64,000 bases of DNA, from positions 14,284,501 to 14,348,500 of the forward strand of contig NC_092570.1 in assembly GCF_037975245.1 (NCBI RefSeq). Reading direction: 5' to 3'. Positions 34,975 through 47,089 of this stretch are shown piece after piece (the stretch's first letter is position 1; each line of letters begins with the position of its first letter). Source of the stretch: Apostichopus japonicus (lineage: Eukaryota > Echinodermata > Holothuroidea > Aspidochirotida > Stichopodidae). The notes under the pieces are model-generated. The model saw only the letters and a program-made list of their open reading frames with translations, searched no databases and had not been told where the DNA came from. A program made the translations under genes and the position numbers.

Positions 34975-36710
34975 ACTGATAAATTAATGAGTGAAACTTA
35001 TTTATTAAATAGACAGTGTATGAAGATGGTTTTGATATATGAGACGCGACTTTTAAAGATATATAGATCTATATAATATATACATCTTATAAAGGAGCTA
35101 CCCTGATTGATCAAAAAATTGACCGTACTTTTTAGGAAACTTCCTGGTTTTTGGGTATATAGACTATATAAGCTTAACTTACAACTAATATCTTCTTGTA
35201 TATTGAAAAAAAAAATGTCTACTCTCATTATGAAGAAGAAGAACAGTTGATCAAAAAGGTGTTTTTTTTTCTTCTAGCTGTTAATATTTTATTTTACGAA
35301 GAAATGATTACTTTCGATTATTCAAGATACTTTAATATATTGCTTCTTTTCATCGTCGGTTAAATACAAAGAAAAGACAAAAGAATGACAGAAAGGAGAG
35401 AAAAAACAAAAGAAAAGAAAAGTCATAAAGAAAAGGAAAGAAAATATAAGAAAGAGAGAAAATAGAAAGAATAGATCGCTAATCTTGACAACGTTATGAT
35501 CGTTTTCACTTTCTTCCGAATTTCTTTTGATATAAACCCATTGAGGTTGTTCTTAAAAGACGTTTTCAAAACCCACCCCCTATTGATAAGATTTTCCTAT
35601 TGTGTTTCAGACTTAGTCTATTCATCGAGAAGAATAGGTTGAATGGTCGGGTTTAAATGGATAGGCGTAATTACATTCAATAGAAAAGAGAATTAAGAAA
35701 AGACCTGACACAATTGAAAGTAACCCGCAACATAATAAAATATACATAAGAAGTCTTAGCCTGTTTTGTGACTTCATAATGCACGAAAACAAACGCTACT
35801 CGTTGAGAGAATAAAAGCCACCTTTTGTTCTATATAAACTCGGCGATAGCATCTTACAGTACACAAAGGTCTAATGCTTTAAGGCATATTGTTGGGACAA
35901 TAGGTTCCTAGATTCACTTCTCAAATACCACAATGGTTGGCCTTGGCTAGGATAAATAAAATTTAAAAAGCTCGTAAAGAAATAGTACTTGAGAATTTGA
36001 AAGGAGTTCAGGAAAGTAATGAAAAGACTGGAGTGTAGGCTCGATCTGTTATTCTCAGAGAAGTGTTAGGTAAATTTCAGATCAAAAAGTTGCCTTGTCG
36101 AATATTTTCTCATGCTTTTGAATTCAGCAGCTGCCCTATGATAGATAGTTCCATGCATAGCTGAGAGTTGAGTGCCCAAAGTGTCGGTATACGTTCATAT
36201 GTCATAGAACGTGGCTCATGTTTGCCTCGTTGAGGTAGTAGATGTCCCTTGTGCTGTGCGTGCGGCCAACATTAACCGATACGAGCCTTTGTACATAGTC
36301 TTCTTTACTCTTACAGTGTGCCTCTATAACATACATTTTACACACAGTTAACAACAGATGAATGCCTTCATAGGTACATTCCTTGATTTTCCTTAAGCCC
36401 ACTTGTTGACCGCGGCCCCTGACCTGTATTCCCTGCCCCCTCCCCCTCCCTCTGCCCCCGCCTCCACTCATCATGCCTGCTTATATACAACGGTTAACGA
36501 AAGCTCTTACTTAAAGTAATATATACATACAGAGAGAGATAGATTGCGTTTATGAGGAATTCATATACATGGTGTTACCTATTACACTTAACATATCTTG
36601 ATACAAATAGTTGGTGATCGGTAATACAACCATTTTAGTACAATATAACATCAATTTACATTCGCTAATCCTAAATATCCCGTAGCAGTATGGAAAATGA
36701 TGTCACGTGA
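34975..36710. other. Unassigned intergenic DNA
   Basis: Includes an AAAGAAAAG-rich purine stretch (35375-35470) and C-rich sequence at 36420-36470. No gene seen. Confidence 0.5.
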
Positions 36711-36722
36711 CATGACGACCTA
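36711..36722. promoter_or_regulatory. Palindromic E-box TGTCACGTGACA
   Basis: A 12-base perfect palindrome around CACGTG. GTCACGTGAC is the preferred site of USF/MITF/TFE-type bHLH-ZIP factors. An isolated match. Confidence 0.3.
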
Positions 36723-36809
36723 CTTAAACATTGTTAACTTTAGTATCAAGAATCATATTGCGGTGCTTGCAAGATATTTCGACTTCGGTCAGTTGGTGCT
36801 GCTCGTTTG

Positions 36810-36998
36810 GCGGTGAGCTGTCGGCGGTGCACTGTCGGCGGTGCACTGTCGGCGGTGCACTGTCGGCGGTGCACTGTCGGCGGTGCACTGTCGGCGGTGT
36901 ACTGTTGGTGGTGCACTATTGGCGGTGCACTATTGGTGGTGTGATGTCGATGGTGCACTATTGGCGGTGCACTATTTGTGGTGTGCTGTTGGTGTGCA
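36810..36998 (+). repeat. Minisatellite, 14-base unit, about 13 copies
   Basis: Unit GTCGGCGGTGCACT. The first seven units are almost identical and rich in CG. Later ones decay by C-to-T changes (GTTGGTGGTGCACT, ATTGGCGGTGCACT), a pattern expected from methylated CpG deamination. Confidence 0.95.
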
Positions 36999-37000
36999 TA

Positions 37001-40000
37001 TTTGATTGAGCAATATCTCTCTTGGTTGGAAAATGAAGAACCTACGACAATTCATTAATATTTTAGGACAATGAGTAGGTAAGTCAATTGCTATATGTAA
37101 GGTTAGGGCGTCTTAACTTGGGTGACGATTTTATGTTTGCGTGTGTCGGGGGGGGGGCGTGGTCGTGATGGAGGGAGGGGTGCAACACTTATGTAATGTT
37201 TCAATATTGATGCCAGCTTCTGAAAGGACGTTTGAGTAGGCGTCTTCCTTAAATACCGTATAAATGTATCATATATCAATCACTGTTCTTGATTGTTAAG
37301 TAATTCCCGGATTCGCTTGACTTCTTTTGCAATGAGTAGGCCTCGAAACTGGCGAGGAGGCGGTAATGAGGGCTATAGCAGGTCGTATAGAAGTGATTTT
37401 CCAGCGATGGGTGTTGCCATATTTGGGGAACCCCCCCCCCCCTCCCTACTCCGACTGACTTCAAGCGCTGCTCTCCCCCACAGTCTCCAGGTTTCACTTG
37501 TTAGCTTTTCCGGCTTCGATCTGTAGAAAACAATCTGTATATATGTGCCGTACTCTTTTCTATACAACGTTAGTAACTTGAACATATTCTTGTTCCACAA
37601 TTTTGCCCCACCCGAATGCCGAGTTGCAATACTTGTTGCTCGAACAGTTACATACCCCTTACCGTATCTGCTACGGTACGTACCTATAACTGTTGTAACA
37701 TATATACACTTTCATCTTTCTGAAACTAACAACAGAGCAATACAGTGATCCTTAGTGTTGAAATATAGTGATGTGATATTTAGCTCAATAACAAAATTAG
37801 TCGGTGAGATTGTGTTTCTTTAAATTAATCATTTGAGCAGTTTTAAGCTCCATTTTTGTTTACCTATATGGTGACAATTTTTGTTATCCTGTTGTCATTT
37901 GTTTGTTTTTCCCTTTATTACAATTAACGATATACACCCGGAATTAAATACGGCATTGCTTCTATGCAAAGTGAAGGCAACTGCATTGACAATGCGTCAA
38001 ATCGTCGAGTGCCACAGCGTGGGCAGGGTGAAGAAGTATAAATATACATGAACAAATCTTGGCTATTAATAACATTTTTGAAATTAAGGATATATTTAAA
38101 CTGAGATGGACTAAACAAGCATAAGTGGGGTTTTCTTCATTCGTTTATGAATTATAGTGTTAGGTTATTTATACAAAAGTTACAGAATAAAAAATATAAA
38201 AAATGTATCGCAACAGAACCAACGGATAATGTAACACGAAATACGAACAAATGAATTAGTACAGGACCATAAAGAATGAAACCTAAATGATTGAACTAGC
38301 TGTCAATGTCATATCCCAAATATGCTAGAATATCGGTGCAGTAATGGTCACACATTGTAAATCTTAGACATCGGATCATTTTAACAATCTTGGGGATATT
38401 AGTAAATGTAGAAAGGATAACTGACCGGAGAAATTATTCAAAACAGACAATGGGAAAAAGAGCATACTTTACTCCTTCTTTTTTTTTGGCAAAGTTGGGG
38501 GATACACAGTTGATCTGCATGATCGGATATGACATATTTAACATCCTACAAAGCCTGCAGCAATCGAATTATTTGATCAAAGTTAAAATATAGGCCAACA
38601 AAAATGCAATGAATTATCACTTTTCTAAAAGAGTGCGTGCTTTTAAGATAATGGGTGGTTACGAAGCGATTGCAACATTTGGTCTTAAACGTATGACACA
38701 CGTCACTGTGTTCGTTATAAGCCGTCCAAAAAAGGCTTTCAGTTGAGCAGATGTACCGTAATGCACCCCATTGTCCAAAGACAATGTACCTCATTTGAGA
38801 GACCATTAAGAAGGATGCCTCTCTCTATGAATAGATTAAGGTATTCATGAAAAAGAAAAGATTTTCTCTCTCTCTCTTACTCTTTTTAACTATTAATCTT
38901 CGTTTCTCATATATAGGCATTTTTAAAAAAACTTTTTTTTTTTTTTTTGTCGACTTGACGATACGTGTGAATACCATACGTGTTGGGTAAACAATTATAT
39001 ATAAAAACAAAACAAGAATACCATTGAAATGTTATATAGGTTGACAACAAGGCATTCCAATGAAACTCGGAGATTTTTTTCTTCTTCTTATTCTTGAATA
39101 TAGTTTCTGAATCACACGCTCTCGGAAAACACGAAACCCAGTATTTCTAAATTACAAAGATAAAAACACTATAAACCACGAATATGCTGCATCTGTGTAC
39201 TATGAATAGCTATTGTGTTTGAATGGTTGTTTTGCACGAATTTAGAATTCCCGTCGTTTCTTCTTATTTTTTTTTTTTTTTGATATATATACTTTTGTTA
39301 GAAGAGCTGTTTTCAGCTGTTTGTTCATTTCAAATTCTTTTCTCTATTATTCTTTAAAGGTTGTACTCCCGTATACGCAGTTGAATGTACCTTTATTCTC
39401 TTAATGCGCCTGGCCCTATTCAATCAATTCCTTTCATGGAATTGCCTATTGTTCTATTTGTATTTCTGCTATTCATCACAGGCCGAGTCACCCACAAAGA
39501 ATTGAAAAGCTACCTTGATGTATTTGTAAGTTCTTTTGACTATGAACAATAGCCTTAGCTGGTTACGTTAAAGGAGTTCTTTTGTATTGGAATAAGTCGT
39601 TTCATTAAGCAGGCATGTCTGATAGATAGTATAGGTTTAAAAGGTATCGCTAAGGTCACACAATAGCTATGGAGTTTATTGTACTTATTATTGATACACA
39701 ATCAATGGAGACGTGAATAAAAGGAGAGATACCCTCCCACATTGTCACGAGCTATAATCTCCACATACATCTGTCATCCAAGATTCATAGTTTTTGTCTC
39801 CAACTACTGCACAAAATTGTGTTGATCCACGGTCAGCTTTAGACAGTACATTCGACTTTTAGACTAAAGATCATGGGTGGCATCTGTTCCCTTTCCAGGG
39901 TACTCGTGATATATATACACTTGACGGATAGTATTGTCATGCATCAAACGGTCACAGTTTCGATGTAAGGGGACTTAGTTTAGTTTTGATGTTTTTATTT

Positions 40001-42148
40001 CGGCGATGAAAGAGAACAAAGTTTTTACTTTTTTTTACGGTTATACATATAAACGTACAAATGATACACAAGCATGTAACATAGGACATCTATGGGCAAT
40101 CTATCTTCAATATCTTGAAATCTTGAATAAGTTTACCCGCAAATGCATATCCCTCCTCCCTCCTCCCTTCGTCTCATTTTCATTGTTGCAGTTGCTTCGA
40201 AGGTCTAAGCTGGAGTCACTTTTGTTAAATCCAATTAAAACAACATTAAAAATAGTTGGTTTACCTCAATGAGTATGGGACCACGCTGTATGAATGGGCA
40301 TGTATGTGTAACTTACATAATAAACTTGTATGTTTAGTCATTTTTTTTATGTCTTGACTCTGAAAGCAGTTTAAGCCTAACAAATTTATTTTCAGCGTCG
40401 AATATTACTCTGGGGTGGTATGGTGCCTTGTTGGGTGGGGTGTGGGTGAGAGAGAGGTACTAGTTGCGACTATGTTGTGGCAGTGTCTGAAGTATGTGAT
40501 GGTGAAGTGGTGCAATAAGGACGAGCTGTTATGTTTTAAGTCATCGGCGGTTCAAAATGGAATCTGAAAGTAGCCTACGTCATTCTATTTATGTTCTTTG
40601 TTGTATCAAAAGTTTCCCTCCTGTTAGCAAACTGAAAGATGAAAGGTTTTAAGCTTGAATGACACATTCCACTAGTTGTGCAAGTTCATATATGCCTACC
40701 GTACTGGTTTATAATATGTGCTATTTTCAACGTCATAGTGACGTTTTGTGCAGACTGCAAGAAAACTGCTTCATTTTATTTTGTTTAAATGTTAACGATT
40801 GGAGAGAATAATACAAGTAATCCAATAATATTAATAAAATTTAAATAAACAGTAACTATATAATCATAAAGGGAAATCTTAGCACAAACTTAACTTTGAC
40901 GTAATTCTTCCGTACGTTACATCTGCTTGTGATGTGATGAATTTCAATCACACAACTGTTGAACGGTTTAACCTATTCAACATGACGTAACAAGATATAA
41001 ATATCTCTGATGATAAACATAACTCGTAGACATAACAAACAGTTACTCAGCCAATAATGTGTGACCAAATGGTGATACAGTCAATCGGCGGAAATATCTA
41101 CTAGGTCGCAAAATTCATAGAAGTCCTTTGCCTGTCTATCCTCACAAAAAAAATCAGCAGCAACTCTTGAGAGGGCGCTATGTAGTATCTAATGGTTCGC
41201 GTCGTATTTTGAGCAATGTGACTGCATGGTTCTGTCTTGTCACCGCTTAACAACTATTTTATCTTACTACTTTCTTACCTTCAGCGCAGTCGGAGATGGG
41301 AAGAGGTTGAGGAAGGGGGAGAGGGAGGGGAGTCGAATGGGAAGGGTGAGGTGGGGGGAGGGGGAGAATACAACTGTTATTTATCCTTTCTCCTTAGTTC
41401 TTTAAGGGAACTTGGGATAGCTTCCATATGGGTTGGAGGAAGCTACGAGGAAGAACAAACTATGATCTTCATTTACATCTTGACTTGAACAAAATAAAGT
41501 GTTTCATTTACTACTCAAAGTCAAGTCACGTCTAATTCCAAGAATTTATCGCCTGCATGGATCGGTACTGCGATTTAAAAAGCAATCAGATTTCAAGGCA
41601 TGTATAATCATGTAATATACCAATTACCACATAACTCAATTTAGAATTGTCCAGACTACTCGGTATGCGAAGGAAGCATCTCAACTAAAAAAATAATATG
41701 TATATGCATACATTAGAGGCGCTAATTAGAAACATAATATAAGTATGTATCTTCTTAGCGTTGTTTATAAATGTATGGAATGAAAGCACCCCGTGTTTAA
41801 ACACATAAAAACCGATTTAATTGTTATTTAAGTAAGAACATCTTTACATAATTATTAAATCATTTACCTTGGCATTTACATATATACCTTAAAAAATACA
41901 AGCATCGTTCTATTTGCAAGAATATCTATGAGAGTAAGTACAAATTAATTTGGGTTTTATTTTTAAGTAGCTTTATGAACCGTTGTGGCTTCAGGTTAAA
42001 ATATTTTTTCATAGACTGGTACTCAAGTTTATCTGCACATATTTTTGAGACAATTTTTTGGTTGGAGCTCTTTTTCATAAAACGACTGAAAATTTCTCAC
42101 TTTAACATCTCTTTGCAGCATTTCACCTGAAGACGTAGGCTTATTTAA
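37001..42148. other. Long gene-free stretch
   Basis: About 5 kb without a supportable gene or element. It includes G and C runs (about 37148 and 37430), a TACCGTA-TCTGC-TACGGTA hairpin (37662-37680), T tracts (38932-38948, 39267-39281) and a purine-rich strand at 41290-41368. Short frames throughout are unrecognised. Confidence 0.5.
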
Positions 42149-42156
42149 TAATAATT

Positions 42157-42187
<31 letters not shown>

Positions 42188-42334
42188 TAATCATAAACAT
42201 AATAATAACAATAATAACTACGCTTAATTAAGGAGAAGCCCGCAAGGGTTTATGGATTACAACTTTCCGGTTCGGTGGATTCCAATTCAACATTTTAACT
42301 CAATTTGGACTCTTTTCAATTTAGAAAGTCATTT
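42149..42334 (-). mobile_element. SINE, 5'-truncated second copy of the 11.5-kb family
   Basis: On the minus strand this matches the 3' body of the SINE at 11431-11692: GACTTTCTAAATTGAAAAGA, GTTAAAATGTTGAATTGGAA, GTTGTAATCCATAAACCCTT and GCGGGCTTCTCC, then a (TTA)n-type tail written as AATAAT… at 42149-42226. The tRNA-like head is absent. Opposite orientation and truncation point to an independent insertion. Confidence 0.85.
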
Positions 42335-43117
42335 AAGCTTTCTTTCAGTACCTTTGGTAACTTTTGTTTGTCATATTTTATATTCTGTTACAAAGAATAA
42401 ATTTAACACTTTTAAATGTTATAATAATTATATTCTTTTCGTCTCTACGTGTATACGTTTATAAAGATATTTGTAATAAAACTGCCGCGGTAAATTTGAA
42501 AACAATGAATAAACAATGCATTTAGGCAAGTCAAAAAAAGAAGTTGAGTGGGAAATGATCAAAGAACAAACAAATTATTGGCCATAACGGGATACGAATC
42601 AGATAAACCTAGTCCTGATTTTTTTTTTCTCATTTTGAAAATTAAAGATTATTGATTGAAATGTATATCATATGGGCAAAACTTGCACAGAACATTGGTA
42701 TTCTATAAATCGTAAAATAAAAGGAAAAAATCCTTACGAACCGTATGTTTGAATTAATATTTTTACCACCATTTACTTTTGTCTGTATTGAAAAAAAATC
42801 TGAAGTCACGTTATATAAGACAATTTAACCAAAAAGTCAAGTTTGTCTAATAAATTGACACGTCATTAAAACTCAAAATGGCTTAAAAAGGAAGGCGGTT
42901 TTCTACATTGTACCGGTATTTTATCCCTTTAATCTGGTGATTACGTCCTATAGGATTAAATCTGAATAATAAAACTTACATTGGAAAATACTATAAAGTT
43001 GTAAAAGACAAAATTATTAGAATTATTTGCACTTATAATAAACTTAAGTTATTGCTCAAATATATATATATATATATAATTATGTACATTCTATGAACTT
43101 ATAAAAATGAACTTAAA
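42335..43117. other. Unassigned intergenic DNA
   Basis: AT-rich with a short (TA)n at 43059-43077. Nothing else. Confidence 0.5.
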
Positions 43118-43920
43118 CAGTTAGTGTGCAGCAGCAGATTTATAACATTTTTTTGTGTAGAAACCTAAAACGATTCCAAAACAAGGTAATTGTTGCATTT
43201 TCCTGCAAAAAATACTAAAACAGTTGTAAAATCAACAGAATTGTATCATTTTGTATATATGATATCAAAAAGAAAATTATTTTGATAAATTATATAAGTA
43301 ATTTAAACCATTACATAAACAACAGAATTGTTCATTATAAATACGAAGCAAATTCGTACTGTTGTGAAAGAATCGGAATGCCATATTTTGTATACAGAAA
43401 TAAAAATGCAACAGTTGTAAAAACAATATAATTGTAATATTTTACAATACAATTGAAGAAAAAACAGAATTGCCAAATTTCCATAATTTCAAATAAAACT
43501 AAGCAGTTGTGAAGGTACCAAACCTTAAGGAAATCAGCTTATATACTTATATAAGAAACATAATTGTAAAATTTGAAATATAACTAATAAAATGGTAACG
43601 TTAACAGATTGTTCACCGTTTTGTTCACCAAAAGCAAAAATACAATTATACAGTTGCTAAAAGCACCGAAGTTGAATACTTTATCCACAAAATATTTATT
43701 TTAAAGACTACATATGCAAAACAATTGTTACATTTTTATTTAAAAACGTAAATTTTGTCGATTGCAAGAACAACATTAAAATAACTGTAAAACTCTACGT
43801 GCAAAGCTTTGTTGTAAACAGTTGTAAAAGCGAGATATAGTTAAACAATTGCCAAAAACAATCTATTTGTAATTCTTTAAGTACAAACTTAATTTTAGAA
43901 AGGAGTTGTATATACAATCA
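43118..43920 (+). repeat. Highly diverged tandem array with CAGTTGTAAA core
   Basis: The words ACAGTTGTAAAA, AACAGAATTGTA and ATTTTGTATA recur in the same order with irregular spacing: about 43213, 43325-43390, 43409-43460, 43500, 43550, 43650, 43718, 43785 and 43825-43880. It looks like an old satellite-like array decayed by mutation. Unit length is perhaps 45-55 bases, sometimes doubled. Confidence 0.55.
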
Positions 43921-44980
43921 ATAGTATTGTATTAATTTAGGAAAACAAAATGAAATAAAACATAAAACACGTTCAATGAAGTCTATAGACGGCCACTATA
44001 TCAAATGGTGTGAGGTATATTACTATTACTCTTTTTTGCTTAAATTTAATACTTTAGTCCAAAGTTTTGCTGCTCATTATTTTGTCACTATGTTGAACAA
44101 AAATATTTGCCTTTCCAATTAAATGAAAATGCTATAATTGGTGTCAAAGTAACTTTTAAGCCGGAAATGTAGTGGGTTTTTTCTCTCGAACTGTTGAATC
44201 TTGATAAGAAATGTTGATATTTTAACAGAGATTAAAAGTTAACTTATTCCTGATACAGAAAAACAAAAACAATTTTTTCTTTAAACTAAAACTATCACCG
44301 GAAGAAAACAAATGCATTTGAGGACACTATGTATCACTATGTACAGTTGGCTGGATGTATTATTCACCTATTTATATACGTTAGGAAACTTCGTGATCAT
44401 ATTTATATATTTAATTTCCAACCGGTTCAGTATGTATAAGTTAATGAAGACAGACCATCAAGCGAACAATTTTAGAAAATTAGACAGCTATATTTCTTTT
44501 TCTCGTTAAAACAAACAAATAAAAGTAAAATGATCTGCCCCTCATATAACTACACAATTAGATAAAACATAAAGAGAAAGCTCTCTCGTATAATCAACAT
44601 TAAATACTAGCCATGGAGTTGATTTCTCCAGTAATCTACAGGATCATCAACGTATCCCATCTTTGATTTATTCGTAATTCGTTTTATGGATGAAGTAAAG
44701 TTGTTTACAAATGTTTTAGCTCAAATATAAACCCGTGAAGTAAAAACAGCATTTTCTGACCTATAGCAACTACATTTTGTCTACATCTCACGTTTTGTTT
44801 TCTCCTTTCTTTTTTTTTCTTTTTTTTTTTGGGGGGGGGGAGGTTTCTTTCTTACTAACAAGTGTTTTTGTTTTCTTCTCCGTTTGACTTTAAGGTCGCT
44901 AGCTTCGATCAACATTATATATTTTTTAATAACCTGTATATGTGAATGTATACGTATGTGTGCGTTTGTTTTTTCTATCT
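43921..44980. other. Unassigned intergenic DNA
   Basis: AT-rich. A T-rich tract ending in 10 G lies at 44809-44840. The frame at 44312-44509 is unrecognised. Confidence 0.5.
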
Positions 44981-45140
44981 GACCGAGGACGTGAACAAAA
45001 GAATTCCAGGTCCTCGGTTGTGATTTCTAAAGAATCACCACGTCCTCGGAAGAATTCTATTGTATGGGGGTATTGTTAAGGTTAGGGTACGTGGATTTGA
45101 ACAATGGAAAATACAATGGGGTCCTCGGTTGGAATGTAAT
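44981..45140. repeat. Cluster of GTCCTCGG words, direct and inverted
   Basis: CCGAGGAC at 44983-44990 and GTCCTCGG at 45012, 45042 and 45122 share short flanks (for example CGTCCTCGG(A)AGAATTC against GAATTCCAGGTCCTCGG). CGAGGACGTG and CACGTCCTCG form an inverted pair about 70 bases apart. Probably a MITE or composite repeat. A TATTGTTAAGGTTAGGGTACGTGG stretch lies between. Confidence 0.5.
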
Positions 45141-45778
45141 ACAAACATGTGTGTGTATGAATGTTGTTATATAGTTGCTTGTGTAAGTATAATTTAATCT
45201 CCTTCCTTATTAACTCACCTTCATCAACTTCAGTTAGCATTATAAAGTACTAGAAGATTTCGAATTAATTAGGCCAATATATCTGTTTTCCGGAAATCAG
45301 CTTTCGTCTTTAGGGTCGTCTACAATGTTTTGGTTGATAGAGAGAGTTGTAATTAAAAAAAAAAAAAACGTTTGCTTTCGTAACGTATACACTTTAATAA
45401 CGAAACGCTACAAGGCGTTAAACTTCTTGTAAGAATTAATTAAATTCATAAAGAAGATGACCAAACTCAGTCAGTTTCCACGGTAACGCTTATGTAAATT
45501 TAATGTAGTGTTAGCGTTAAATAAGATTAATATTAAGGTTATAAAATCATCAAATTTATGCCTGTCTAAAACACCTCTCAATGAGTTTTTTACACCTTCA
45601 GAGGGGCCATGCTTAGTTACTATGCACACACAAAAAAACGTAATACAAATAATTTAATAATTCATTATTTCAGACTATTTACTTATTGGCTTTTGTTGGG
45701 ATATTGCAGGACGACCAAATAATAATAAAAATAATGGAAAAGTTTTCCGCATGCATACTGGAAATACGCTGTATACCC
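45141..45778. other. Unassigned intergenic DNA
   Basis: AT-rich, A tract at 45354-45368. No gene. Confidence 0.5.
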
Positions 45779-46020
45779 AGAGGCGATTCCAGTATGTAAG
45801 TAAAGTGGGTGGGGGGGGGTGCCCTGATCTCATTTAAGCCGACTCCCTCATTAAGGGAGGTCCCCAGAAAATATTGATAATTTAGACATGAAATTACACA
45901 TTCTCAGACATATTTGGGTTATAAATTAGGTTTACTCGCAAGGTTGTGCTAATCACTAATTTCATGGGGGGGGTCGTTTAGGGTGAACCCCGCCCCCCCC
46001 CCCAATTCACACACACACAC
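45779..46020. mobile_element. GC-run-rich MITE-like fragment
   Basis: CAGAGGCGATTCCAGTATG at the left resembles CAGGGACGGA-type ends. CATTTAAGCCGACTCCC (about 45835) matches the 28.9- and 34.5-kb fragments. G and C runs lie at 45811-45819, 45966-45973 and about 45993-46003, followed by (CA)n. Boundaries are not resolved. Confidence 0.4.
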
Positions 46021-46360
46021 AATCGACGCAAATACAAAATTGTCTTACAGTATATAAATGACCAATTTAACTGATCCAATATTGGTCCTGATTGAGATGA
46101 CTATTTTAAGCACATACGTAACGGCCTTCTTGATGACTTTTAATTTGAGTGAAAGTTTTTAACTCTTCTTTTAACATTTCCTCTCATTCTGTTTTCTGTA
46201 GCGAGGATGAAAATAGTTTTTCAATAATCTTGCCGGATCTCTTGAAGTTTAATACGTGATTGGGGTATAAATGAAGTGTGGGGGGGGTTCATGTTAATTC
46301 TTCACCTTTTCACTAAATAATAGTTACTTTGTCTTTAGTACTGGCAATTTGCAGAACTAT
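46021..46360. other. Unassigned intergenic DNA
   Basis: Nothing recognised. Confidence 0.5.
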
Positions 46361-46481
46361 TTTCATATATTTTTTTTTAAAGGAAAAGTCACCCCAGCCA
46401 AAAGAAGCTGGGCACGATAACCAAGGGAACAGACTCTACCCATGATATTAGCCAAAAGGGCAAGAAGTTGTTTCATATATT
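46361..46481 (-). mobile_element. Retroinsertion with a U2 snRNA-like head
   Basis: The 11-base direct repeat TTTCATATATT (46361-46371 and 46471-46481) brackets 99 bases. On the minus strand, from 46467, about 34 of 41 positions match the 5' end of U2 snRNA without gaps. This includes the stem-loop I words CTTCT…CCTTTTGGCTAA and the branch-recognition region, where GTAGTA has become GTAGAG. A different 3' half follows: a perfect 6-bp hairpin (CCCAGC, loop, GCTGGG), GTGACTTTTCC, and an A tail of about 8. The A tail and target duplication show LINE-mediated retrotransposition. It is either a truncated, chimeric U2 pseudogene or a member of an snRNA-headed SINE family. It is not a functional U2. 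Confidence 0.75.
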
Positions 46482-46989
46482 CTTGTTCGTTAACGAGGAG
46501 TAACTGTTTAGGCAAAATAGAACGTTCTAATGTTACAACTTTTATAGTTCAACAATGTTGTCAGAATTGAATTATAACACGATTTTTTTTTTGGTAAGGA
46601 TAGTGGAGATTTAAGTTAGGTATATACGAAAGTTGAAACAATACCAACTTTGGTTTTTAGAGTTGAAAGGAGTTCATGCTTCGAGAATGTTCCTGGATGC
46701 ATTTTTACAAGTATGTGCAGGCCTGACTAGGAGAAGGAAGGGGTCAATGGAGCTACAGTCGGGTGCATCGGGTCAATTAGGGTGCCTGAGAAAATAGGGA
46801 GGGGTCCAGGTGAGCCATGGTCCAACCTCCATCCTTCATGTGGGGTTTGTTTGAGAAGAATAAGACCACTCTTCCTGGCGCACACGCCCCTTTTCAAACT
46901 CTTACATAAATCAAGAGTATTTATTAGCATAATATTGAGTTTAGACTTAATTATATAGACGTAAGTTATAGTCTAAATATGCCGCAAAC
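46482..46989. other. Unassigned intergenic DNA
   Basis: The stretch 46730-46880 is GC-richer with GGGTGC/GGGTC words that may be old transposon sequence. The minus frame at 46727-46930 is unrecognised. Confidence 0.4.
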
Positions 46990-47021
46990 TGCACCAACTA
47001 ACGTCCAAAGTCTAATTGTTT

Positions 47022-47085
47022 AGTCTGGGGAAGGACCTCGTGAGACCCCGAAACGTTCAATAAAGGTTCATACCCCTATACATAC
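47022..47085 (+). mobile_element. Possible retroelement 3' end (GAAACGTT-type)
   Basis: GTCTGGGGAAGGACCTCGTG, then AGACCCCGAAACGTTCAATA and AAGG. The arrangement 'aaggacc…gagacc(c)cgaaacgt…aataaa' is one I associate with 3' ends of Penelope-like or related retroelements. It is a short match from memory of the pattern, with no coding region next to it. Confidence 0.3.
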
Positions 47086-47089
47086 ATCT

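Noticed and set aside
34534-35076. 180-codon frame with poly-Glu
   Set aside because: Caused by the (GGA)n microsatellite and an eroded MITE.
46425-46467. Functional U2 snRNA gene
   Set aside because: Only the first 40-odd bases match, the branch-recognition word is altered, the 3' domain is unrelated, and an A tail with target duplication shows retrotransposition.
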